From contig CAADRB010000025.1 of the NCBI GenBank assembly GCA_900708905.1, positions 2,043,026-2,107,025 of the forward strand: 64,000 nucleotides of DNA. The letters are read 5' to 3'. Of this stretch, positions 37,420 to 49,400 are shown piece by piece. The notes below the pieces were generated by a model, which worked only from the letters and a program-made list of their open reading frames with translations, had not been told where the DNA came from and ran no database searches. Origin of the DNA: Hymenolepis diminuta (lineage: Eukaryota > Platyhelminthes > Cestoda > Cyclophyllidea > Hymenolepididae). A program made the position numbers and the translations under genes. The stretch's first letter is position 1. Each line of letters begins with the position of its first letter.

Positions 37420-40400
37420 ATGTCTGTTTGTGGTGTTGTGTTGATGCGTCCTGGCCACAGCACCCAAGTAGATCTAAATGATCAAGAGTTAAGTTCTTTA
37501 GAACGTGAATTCCATCATTTAGATGAATGTCGTTCATGGAGCTTATTCTATGAGGTATGCTATTTTACCCTTTCTTACACTCTTAGCAAATACAAAACTT
37601 GGCTACTATTGAGGGCTCAAAGCTAAGCTTATCTGCTGCAACTGAATCCGAAAACAGATGGAAAAATAGATACAGAGATATTATCCCTTGTAAGTTGGGA
37701 TTTTGACTCGACAATTTTAGATGACGAAACCCGTGTCCTATTAGAGAGTAAATCAACCGGAGATTATATTAACGCAAATTATGTCAAAGTTAACGAAGTC
37801 TCTTCCCGCCGTTACATTCTTACACAGGGTCCCCTTCTTCAAACTGTCGGTCACTTTTGGCAGATGATTTGGGAACAAAAATCTCCCGTCATTATTATGC
37901 TTAACCGTTTCACTGAGAAAGGCACACTCAAATGCTTTAATTACTTCCCCTTAAATTCTCAGCAAACTCTTACTTTTCCCGACTCAAGTTATTCTGTAAC
38001 TTGTATTTCTGAGGAGAATAAGGGACTGTATGCTCTTCGGTCGTTGGAAGTTGTTAATAATGATGTAATATTTTCTGGTCCTGATAAATTCAACTCGATG
38101 AATGATCTAACTGGCTTTTTTTTCTCGTTCTAGACTAAGGAAATTCATCAAATTCTGCATTTTCACTACACCCGTTGGCCAGATTTTGGAGTTCCTGACT
38201 ATTCGAGCAGCATGTTGAATCTTCTGTGGGATGTCCGGCGGACTGGCGCATTGGATGATCCTGATCGGCCAGCTATCATCCACTGTAGTGCTGGAGTTGG
38301 GCGTTCTGGGACTTTTGTGTTGATTGATCTCGCACTAACCATGGTTCGTTCTATTTTGATGAATTTAAAATATTTCGAGTCTATTTCAATTTTAATGGAC
38401 TCAAAATTTGTGTTTTAGTCGGTGTTAAAAAAAGTTTTTCATCTTCTGCTGTAAAGCGTTTTTTCGATAAGTTTCAATCTTAAGCACTCTCTATTGAAAA
38501 TTGTCACTTAAAAATCACATCGTCTGCTTTATTAGTTATGTTATTGTTTGTTTGCGTAACTTTTCTCCCGCAGTAAGCCAACACTTAAATCAATTCATAA
38601 GTGGGTAGTATTTTGAAGATCTATGCTAAGTTCAAAAGCGAAACACATCTGGTAGATTTTACATTATGTTGCGTTCATTGTTTCTGATCTCGTATTATTA
38701 TTGGTTCGGCCAAAACTTACTTTCGATCTTTATTCAATTCGTGTTCTCTTATGCTCAATCAATCATGATAGGTCGTCGATTTTTATCGTTACCTATCACT
38801 ACTAGTTGCTTAAATGTCTTGTTTTCCGTTCTTTTGCCCACATCTACTTTATTACGAAGCCTCTTTCGAAAGCGTTAATGTCTAGTCTATTGACTTCGGA
38901 TTCTAGATCCGAGTTTATTCGGGTTTATTTTTTTGGGCTGATTTATCTTTCGTCAATTTTAGTTCGTCAAAAATTTTCTCTCTCAACATTCATGCACTCT
39001 ATCAATCAAGTTGGGTTTCATTTTTAATACATGTGAAAACGCATGCTTGAAAGTTTGCAGTACATATAGAAAGCCAAGACCATGAGTTTTGGGTTGTTGT
39101 TAGGTTTTCTCTGCTCTTACTCTGATAATGTCTTTTTTGTTTAGCAATGTTTTTTCCCAATTTTTACCGGCAAAGCTTTTTATGGAGCTGTTGATAGATA
39201 ATCTAACCTGAAACTTGGGTTTATTGGGATTTCATAACGAGCTTTTCCTCTGTTTTTTTACACATTGATTTTTTAACATTTGTGATTCTGATATCGAACA
39301 GCTATTAACTTACAATCTATTTCTTATTACTCAACTCTCGCTAATGAAGGCTTGGTTTGTTTTTTTTTCATGGTTTTCGTATGAGAATATTGATATTAAT
39401 AATAATGTCGCAGAGGCTGTTTTTATTAACGGTTTTTAATAATCGTGCTAGCAATTTTTGCAGGTCTTTGCCGAAGTATACTTATTCCACACCTTTTAAT
39501 AAGGCCCGCAACGGTGTTTCGTTGGTAATTTTAACAAATAGATTTAGTGTTTTGATGTATAGATTATTAGTCAATAATATTACACTGATCTTCACTAATA
39601 GAATTCGTACTCTAGCTATTCAAGCTTCTTTTCTTTATTCGATGAATACTTCATACTATTAATCCTATTGTTTATTTTTTCTTTCTCTATCTGGACTCGC
39701 TTGATTGAAGTTTTACCATAATTACAAATTTACTTTAGGAGGACAACTTCTAACTGTTATCTTAAGGCGTGAAAAGATGGCTTAAAGTCTACTATATCGA
39801 ATTTTTTCTGAGAAAAAAGGAACTAGATTTTTTATCAGCAGACACAAATTTTCTTTCACGATAAATCGACAATTGGAATTTTCGTCCTCTAAAATTCCTC
39901 GTTGAACTCATCTTTTTAGTTGGTATTTCGACTACAGGAAGGTTTTTTTTCCGGAATCCTTTACCGGTTCAGTAAGCATAATTCATTTAGGTTTAAGGTT
40001 TAGGTTGTGGAGTTCGCGTGCAGAGGCCTCCTCCTCAGCCAATCAGCAATCAATATCCCTGCAGCTTAGCGTTGTTTGTATTAAAGGACCAAGCTCGTGG
40101 ACAGCGACTCTTAAGGAGCTCTGTTCATGGAATAAAGTTCTTACTATCTCATCGCTTACGGATCAATAGACCCTCTCTGCTCAACATCTTTCTTGTTCTC
40201 GCTACCTTGGGAGCAGTCTAGCTAATTTCGGGAGCAAATTTATAATGGAGGACTCTGCTAGACGCTATCTGGACTGCTTAAAAAAATTACCTAACTGTAG
40301 CAAAAAGGCTTATTGGTGTAGCATCCGCTACAAGGTAAAGAAATGATAGCGAGGTTTAAGAAATACGTTGAATGGTTCCAAGTTCCTCATGCAATGAAAG

Positions 40401-40423
40401 AATTTCTGTATTGAAATATTGTT

Positions 40424-40460
<37 letters not shown>

Positions 40461-43400
40461 ACTATTTTTTTATTTATTTTAAACAAGGAGTTCCTTTTCT
40501 ATTGGCTCGTGTATATCTTGTCCAACACTTGCTAAATAATTCACACTTGCCATATGTTATTTATAGAATGTGTTTATGCTAATTCATCATGCATTATCAT
40601 ATCACTTTCCATGAATATATGGCATATTTGATTTAAAAATATTATGCCAAATTCAAGTAATTTGGATTAATTCTCCAGCTATTTTTTTATCAAAATTCTC
40701 CACTTTGATTCGTTATTTATTTAATTTATATGAATTGGACTAGTTGCACAAGCAGACTTGGGAAGAGTGAAGGGAAAAAGAATTTTGTTTATGGAATTTT
40801 GGATTTTCGTTTGTTTTTGTCCTATTGGTTGGTATTTTCTTGCCATTTTTGTGGTTATCCATTCCTTACCAACGAATTAAGTTCTTTTCAAAGATATCGA
40901 AAATAGATCAGTCATAGAATTTATTGCCCTTAGTTTTCACGATAGTTGTTGATGATCTTTCCATCGATATGATAAGGTATTTCTTGAAAATCTTTCGCCA
41001 TCCTTTCAATCATACAATTGGCTCTCGAACTTTAAAGTGCGCCGATAACAACTTTGCATATTCTATTACATATAAACGTCTGGAGATCTTTATAGGCGGT
41101 CCCTTTTTAGTTACCCTGAAATGACCTCTCCTATGATGTTGGAACATCTATCCGGCTTAAAAGCTACTGATGTTTTACTTCCTTCCTGCTTTTCATATTC
41201 TGGATAACTGTAAGAACTCATTGCTTTTTTTTGCTATTCCCTTTTTGTCGGTGAGAAAATTTCAACTGTGTTTGGTGAATCATTTCAAATGATGGAAGCT
41301 ACCAACGTCCAGTTTTTCTCTCCCAATTTTTCTTGCCTTTAATATTCTTGCAAAGATTTATTGCTGGGTAGCTTGTCTCGCAGATTTTTAAGAGTATTCT
41401 ATATTAACATTGTCGAATGTTTGGTTGCATTTTGCAGAATAAATCGAAAATTTGGCAGGACTCACTTGAAAAACTCGATGACTTCTTGTGTTTGATGAGT
41501 TGGGGAAGTTCAGCACTCATCTTAGAGTAGAGGAGTAGTTGCCTATTTAACGCCGAACTTTAATTCTATTTGCAAGTTTTAATCAGTACGATTGATCATG
41601 TCTGTTGGATATGAGTACCAAATTCATGACCTCTGACTATACGGACGGGAATGTAGATTGCTACGCCTAAGGCACACTATTATAATGTCAATTTGGACAA
41701 TTTGCATCTTATTTCCTTAACACGGAATCCATTTCTTTCTTCTCTAAAGTGATTTCCATTAAAGCCAACATTATAATGTCATATGAATAACACGGAGATT
41801 AAGGGCTCACTTACGAATTATCGTGCTTACTTTTCTGTCATTCTTATTAAAATTTCACTATGCCTGGCCTTATTCATGTGATGTTCCTTAGCCATAAACG
41901 ATATTCCCTCACGCTGTTCCATAAGTATCCTGTAGCATACCTGATATTGTCTTTTTATAACGTCAAACCGTTCCTTTAGCAGTTTATTTTTATTTTCTCA
42001 TTTCAGTTTTCTTCTCTTGAAGGACAGCATTCACTTTTTGCTCCTTACTTTCGTTTTTTTAAGTCAACTTGTTGTTTTATGACGTCATCCGGTTATTTTA
42101 TACAGAAAGGTACTTTAAAAAAATGCCCTTAGTGTATTTCGCTTTAAAAGTAGAAATTAAGCCTTGTTCACGTTCTGTACTGTCATATGTTGGAAATATA
42201 TGCATTTTACAAGAGAGGAACTTCAAAACTCTTACCTAAATCTGAAGAATATATTCGTTTAATCGTTGAGTTTTATAAACTCAAAATGTTTTTTTTGAAA
42301 GATTAAGAAATAGAATATGGGCTCAAGTGTATCATTGTCATAATGACAACTTTTATGCGCTTTATTGCTAATATCCGTGATAGAATAAAAAAATTTACAT
42401 TTTATTCATGGAGAATCATGTAAGCAAAAGGAAACATTATGGTGATGAGTGGGATGTGATTCGAGTCGTAGCGGTGTATTGAATTCTGTGCATCAAAATA
42501 TACTTGCTTGATGTGGATTCTAGATTCTCCTAGATTCCTGAGTGATGATTAATGTCCTCAGAGCTACAAGCTTATTAATCGGTAAGTTGCGAAGGGGAGG
42601 TTGTTGATTATTTATTGATTGATGTTTGTTCGATGAGGTGATTTTACTATGAATATTCTCCCTATGTGCAGTGTTACGTTCAAACAGAGCAGTTGGTATT
42701 GTATGGCGTCAATGTGTAGATTCGATTCATTTCCTACCACTTTATATGCAGTGAACAAAATCCATTATTCTTATGGGCCAGGATAAGGAATAAATATGGT
42801 ATTCTCAAAACACTGTTGTCCGTCTAGTCCAATGAAAAACATCCCTTTTAACAATAGCCTTCAATTATGTCGAAATTTTCTATTTAAATACCCTTATTCC
42901 AATCGAAAATCTTTCATTTTGTCCTTGTGTCGTTTTGTATATATATTTATAAAACTCAGCTCCTTGTACACTCAATGAAAGCCTTTTCTAGTACATTCAC
43001 ATGTTGAAGCCCCTGGAATATCCATCTGTTTCGTTATCCACCTTTTCTATGTTTACTGCTAATTCTAAGTGCCTTTTTATTTCTTTTATGCACATCCTGT
43101 GTTTTAGAAAACCGCTTTAAGGCGTTTTGGTATCTCCCACTTTGAGATAACTCACAATCAATCATTCTCTTAACTAGATCAGAATTCATAGGTCACGAAT
43201 CTATTCCCTCTGATTATTAATATTATCATATAACAAAACAACTATATAGTTGCGAAATGGTATCTAAACGTCCTAATTTAATTACTTAAGAGCCAAATGC
43301 AGTGAGTTGATACTAGCTAAGGTATATTTGTGGTCATCTGCTGAGTTTTGATGGCTTGTCCATCTAAGTTTTATCAACATCATGGCTATATGAATTGGCT

Positions 43401-46400
43401 AATATTTGACGCTATATTTTTTTAAAGAATCGGTACTAAATGGCTATATCTCTCTAGTCTATGACTTAAATGCGTACAGTTAAGGTGACATCACTGTTTT
43501 TAATTTTGAAAATGCGTTTTGATGCATATTGTGAAACACGTATTGCGTCCATGGTGAAACCCTATCATTTCATGAGTTCATTTCTTAGCTTATGCATTTA
43601 TGTGTAAGCTTCAGTTGGTACTAAATTCGATACACTTTTGTTGCATTTTTGTGGTCTGTTGAACTTCTGGACAAACTCATTTTTGTACTTAACTGTTAAT
43701 TCTGGATGCTCCTAAATGGTAAGTGCCTTGTATATCTACCTGAAACCCTTAAACGTCATTTCAAATCATGAGATAGTGAATCCAGGGTGAGCATACTTTC
43801 TGTTTGAATGTAATGTAACTAACATTGTTATTTCCTTCATCCCTTTTTGTATCCAGACTGTCTGACCGCATAGTCTATTTACGCCTATCACTAATTTTTT
43901 TGTTCTTTTTTTATTGTTTATCTCCTTCGCTTTGGTGACTAGACTATTGTTGCGTTGAAAAGATAAAATCAACAAAACTTCATATTATTGACAATGTTAC
44001 TTGGGTGAATTGTTTACTTTAGAAGCTAGCTTTGAAATTGCAGATATGTATCTAGGAATCCTACTCTGCCATCAATAATTGACCAGCTATAACTAATACC
44101 CATCGGTAGGTAATGAGAGTCGAACTTACAGCCTCTTACTTAGCGAACATATACATTTAGTTCTAAGTCACTGCTGTGTGCACATCATTCTATAGTTGCA
44201 TTAACAAATTGGTTTTTAATACTTGCTTGGTCTTTTTTCTTCACTGCTTGTGTGGTTCATCTGTCTAGTGTTGGTGGTTAGCTTCATTCTGCTGCTTTTA
44301 TGACCATAAAATTCTGTTGAACGCAATATAGTTTTATATGCGGGTTTTCGACGATATTATCGAACACCTGAACAGGTGTCATTAAAAGTTGGCTCGCATA
44401 TGCTGAAACAATTGTACATGTATATTTATTTCTTGTTCGATTCCCTTTCCATTCGCTTTTTGCAATAATTATAAAACAAACAAGTCCATTAGAACTTATT
44501 GCGGTTGAAAATTTCAAAAAGATATTAGTTAGCAGAAAAAGTGAACTTTATTCGGTTTTCGTTGCTCGAAAACCTCTGTTGCTACTGTTAAACTAGTTCA
44601 ATTATTTTGTCAGTTATTTGTGTTAATATCGATCTCATTAAAAGAAATAGAAATACTGAAATGATGAAATTTAAACTTAATAAACGCCTTCAGATAGAAT
44701 AATCACTGAAATGTATTGACTAAAAGAATAGCACAAGGAGTGCATAATTGGTATTGTAATTGTTATAACGTGACAGACCGTTCTTCTAACCGTACCTCCT
44801 CTGGTCTGGTTTCCTTCGGCAGCATCGATTCGTGCACCATTCTCACTTTTCAACCCATTAACACTTCAGCCGTGCGTTTTTCTCCTAACGCAGGATGCGA
44901 GTTTGTTCTGTATCCCGGCAGGAAATTCTACAGTACCTCCTCCATAGTCCCCTCTCCTTTCGCCTTTTGTAAGCCCCCTTTTAACTTATCAACGAATCTT
45001 TCTGCCTGCCCATTTGACCGAGGATGGTACGGAGGGGTTCTGATGTGTTTAATCGATTGTCGCTTACAGAACTCCTTAAAATTGACTGACGTAAATTGTG
45101 TCCTGTTATCCGAAACCAGGGTCCTTTGCACTCCGTGTGTTGAAAAGATTCCATCCAGTACTCCGATTGTTGAGCCACTAGTCGCTAAGGTTAGCGTGCT
45201 ACTTCTGGACATTTAGAATATGAATCAGCAAGAAATAAATGGGCAATACTACTTACCGGGCCCGCGAAATCGATATGTAACCTGGTCCACGGGGTTTTCG
45301 TTTGTGGCCATAGTGCATAATCTTGGCGAATGAGGTTCTTTGCAGCTTGCTGGCATTTGCTGCACTAGCGCACGAGATATTCGATGTCCTTGTCCATGTC
45401 TGGTCAGTAAGCGTGTCCTCTGGCTATAGATTTCATCCGACTTATTCCAGGATGGCTTGGGTGAAATTATCGTAGAACTTTATTTCTAAGGGCAGAAGGG
45501 ACAATAACTTTATCCAGAAGCATTAAACAAGAATCAACTACCATAATTGAATCTCGCCGACAGTTAAGCTCAAGTAAATCGGTTTTTGGTGGAAATCGGC
45601 TATTTGGATTGGATGAACTTTAACGCTTGCGATAGGACAGCATCTTTCTACTTTTCCAATCATATGTCCTCTGTTGACACCGGAGTGTTTCGAATCAACT
45701 CCGCCAATATGTGCTACACATCTTTTCCGGCCGGCACGAATGTGACCACTGTTTCCCCGTTTTGCGCGCGCTGATTGTCGATGAGGCCAGATTGACCATC
45801 AGCTTGGCCGAAATTCTCGAATATCTGATATTTGATGTCATAGTCATGACCTATTAACATGAGTGCCCACCACTGAAGGTGATTTGCACAATACATTAGG
45901 ACTCCTTTTCTCGGGCCAAACATTGACAACAATGGCTTGTGATCTGTTAGCAATGTAAGTCGCCTGTTATATATATATACTTATGAAATTTTTTTACTGC
46001 ATATGTAATGGCCAGTGCTTCCTTTTCGATTTGTCTGTAATTCTTTTCTACCGGTTTGATCGTACAGGAGATATGTACGATCGCTTTTTCACAGCCATCC
46101 GGAAAATGTGGAAGGTGACTACCCCAATTCCGTGACCGGAAGCGCCAGCTGCGAGGATCATATGCAAACTCGGATCACAGCGAGTTAGTAGTAGCTCCGA
46201 ATTTGGCATCGGCCTTAGCTTCTCGAAAGCCTCTTCGCATGCATATGACGTTTCTCACGGCGTATCTTTGTACAGGAATTGATTAAGAGGAGCTCTATAT
46301 TTTTGTAAAACAGATAATAAAAAATTGTAATGGGATATTAAACTAAGAAAAGAACGAAGCAAACCTAAATTTATTGGAATGAGCATCTTGGCAATAGCAC

Positions 46401-49400
46401 GAGTTTCATCGGGATTGGGGTCGACGGCCAGTTGAATCAAAAATGAAACCAAGAAATTTAACGGAGGTTAGGAAGAACTGGCATGTGTCAGCCCGAAGGT
46501 GGAAACTATATATTTTGACACACTTGTGACGTTTTCCGACATGGCCTTGAAGTTCCTCCTCTGGATTTCTAACTACGGTGATGTCGTCCAAGTAAGCTGC
46601 AGTACCCACTAGCCTCGATGTCATGTTGTCCATAATGTGCTGAAAATTCGCTGGCGCTGTCATTTCTCTGAAAGGCAGTCTCCTCTAGTGGAAAAGCCCC
46701 AATGAGTATTGATCGTTAGAAGCTCACGACTCTCTGGTGCCATTTCGATTTGAAAGTGGGCATCCGAAAGATCCATTTTCGCGAAGAACTTTTCACCATT
46801 CAGAATCGTGAACAGTGTGTCTGTTACTGGCAGCGGATGGTGATTATCCGCTAGCGATGAGTTAAGTCCCGCAGAATTTTAACAAATACGTGTCTACCCA
46901 TTCGCTTTTCGAACTACCACAATTGGGGCAGCCTTTTTCGAATATGTAACAGGTTGCAATACGCCCATCTGTTCCAAACGTACCAATTCGTCCTCGACAA
47001 TTTTCATGGCTGCAATGGATTGGGTACTGGTCTTTTCAGTCGGAACACACAATTTGGGCCTGGTTTTAGAAATAATCTGGCAATAGTTTGTGTACACTTT
47101 TCCAAGGTGTCCTCGAACACGGCTGCGAATCGCTTCATCTCTTTTATTCGCATTTGTGGGCAGGTTACACTTTAGACTTTTGGCTGGAGGACTTTGAACA
47201 TGTCGGTCCATTTCAACTCGATGAGGTTGATATCGCAATCAGCTACATAGCATACAGTAGCGGCGGTTTTTCCTTCGAAGACAATCCTGTATTTTATCAC
47301 TCCCGGCAGTTGTACTGCACCATCTGAGGCACTAGATACTTTAAAAGGAGCAGTATCCAGCTTGGACTACCAAGAATTTTCCAAGTCTCACTTGAAATTA
47401 TGGTAATGTCTAACTCAGTGTCAACCTGGAACTCAAGAAATATCCCATTAATGCATAGAGTTTTATAAACGGCGTCGACCTACATTAGCCTATATCGTAG
47501 TTAGTATGCCATGCGCTTGGAGATGTTGGGACTGATAGGGACCTTTTCTATGGCCTAGATAGAGTCGTCGTTGACTGCTCTGGCGGAATCCCTCCTTGCG
47601 TCCACACGAATTGCAATCCTGGCACTGATGTTTAAAGAAGGGACAATCTTTATTGAGATGAAGACTGTCACAAAATCCGCATCTTGATTTATGCTTAGGG
47701 ATATTGGGTACGTCTGTTGTGTCTGAGGCTGTGGCATCGGGTTATTTTCAGTCGATCAGTCGGTTTCGGGTTTCTTGATTTGGCATGCTCGAATTTCATT
47801 GCATTCAGTCATGTTCGGATCGGCGATGAGGCTCCGGAAGTTGTATTCATGCCCTAAATTGTGTAGCTTAACATCTGGCTTTTTATCTAAAATAGACAAC
47901 AATTTTAGGCGAATTTCCGCGTACCACATGGGACGAAGACTCTGAACGAATACAAGGCACCTGAATTGATCCTCCTTCAGCGAACTATACGAGAATGCAT
48001 TATACATTTGATTCATAATGACTGTGTATGTTGTGTATGGCCAAATTTAGGCACTTAAAACGCCTATTGAAAAGAGAGGTGTTGTCACCAAACACCCCGC
48101 ACTTTTCGATCGTCTCCTCGAATGTCAAATTCTTTAGCGAAAGTGGTAGGAGATAGGCCAGGTAGAGATCGTAGTCACTTTCGTTGAACTTCCTGAACGG
48201 TATAGTAATTCTCTTTCCGTCCGGCGATCCTGCCATTCGATTATCATAAACGTCCCGATTCCGAGCATACTACGCCGCGAATACTTCACCTACAGAGGGT
48301 TCATAATGGAACTTACTAATGTTCTTGGTGTAGTCTTCTAGGTCCTTATCAGGTTTCAATAAATTCATTTTTTTTCCATGATGCTTCGAACAATCGCCGC
48401 AATTTTCGCAATTTCGATTGTGTCCATCACTGTGTCGCAAATTCTGTTATAACGTAACAAATTAGAAGTTCTGGTAGTAATCTTTCAGATCAACCAATCT
48501 AGAAAACTCGGTACTATATCAACTTGACACAGACACCAATAACCCATGGGAGAACACAAGGAACGTTTTGCCAAACACGCGTGTACTAACGAAACTCAAT
48601 CCCAATCGGCATCGGCTTAAACGAATAGATATAATTACAAAGGGTCTTTTGTCGGTGGAGAAATAAAGAAGGAAATTACACTTTTATTTAGAGAAGAAAT
48701 ATTGGGAGTGGGGGAAAATAATAATAATAATTTCTTCTGGTAGAAATACATTTCGTTTGTACTGACGAAAAAATTGTGTTGGCCTTCTGCAGTGATACAC
48801 GCACACTACTACACCTATGTTCAGGGGCACTAATATATTTTTAAAATAACCGATCGAGAGTCTACACCGTCACAGGTTGTTCAGTTAATGTCATTAATCT
48901 TTTACTCTACACTAGTGGGGAACATAATAATAATAATTTTGATCAAGTTGTTGAATGAGTTTAGTCTCGATTAGCCTCACAAATTTTATTAAGAAAGAAT
49001 TTTCTAGTACTCATTTTGGGTTGAGGAGCAGCGCGGTGCGGTTGGCCATTCCGCTCAATGGATGCGCATAGATGGGCATCGAATCCACAATCTCTGACTT
49101 ATTAGACGAGCACGTTGACCACTGAGCTATTAAGATGTTATTTACAGAAAGGGTTAGAAAAATTCTCCCTTTGTCTCTGGTTATGACTCGTCCCATTTTG
49201 TTCTTCTGCTTAGCTTTTTTGGTTTTCTCTAAAACCCATTTTCGTTTTCTGACCTTCAATATAATATCCACTTTCTTTTACAAACTGGGTGGCCGGATGA
49301 TAATTTTCGCCGCCATAATGTTTGACCGCACACTAATTTTGTGGAATTTTATTCATTGCCTTTTCGATTTTTCTCTCTGCTTATCTCTAATGCAATATCC

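Larger units (their letters stand above)
44761..48459 (-). mobile_element. Decayed Ty3/Gypsy (K02A2.6-like) retrotransposon
   Basis: Gag, CCHC knuckle, protease, reverse transcriptase, RNase H and integrase remnants occur in this order on the minus strand from about 48430 to 44800. That is the standard Ty3/Gypsy order. Every domain carries stops or frame changes, so the copy is dead. The 15-mer tgttataacgtgaca at 44761-44775 recurs with one mismatch at 48445-48459, just outside the coding remnant on each side. Full LTRs were not resolved. The element sits antisense inside the PTPN intron. Confidence 0.9.

Noticed and set aside
39357..39662. 101-codon plus-strand frame that looks membrane-like
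   Set aside because: The Phe/Leu/Ile content follows from the T-rich strand; there is no splice or family support.
44095..44185. Possible reverse SINE head (gagtcgaacttacagcctcttacttagcg)
   Set aside because: Some tRNA-like order, but no SINE body follows; too weak to list.
44716..45216. 166-codon plus-strand open frame
   Set aside because: It is the antisense of the integrase remnant; the minus strand carries the recognisable motifs.
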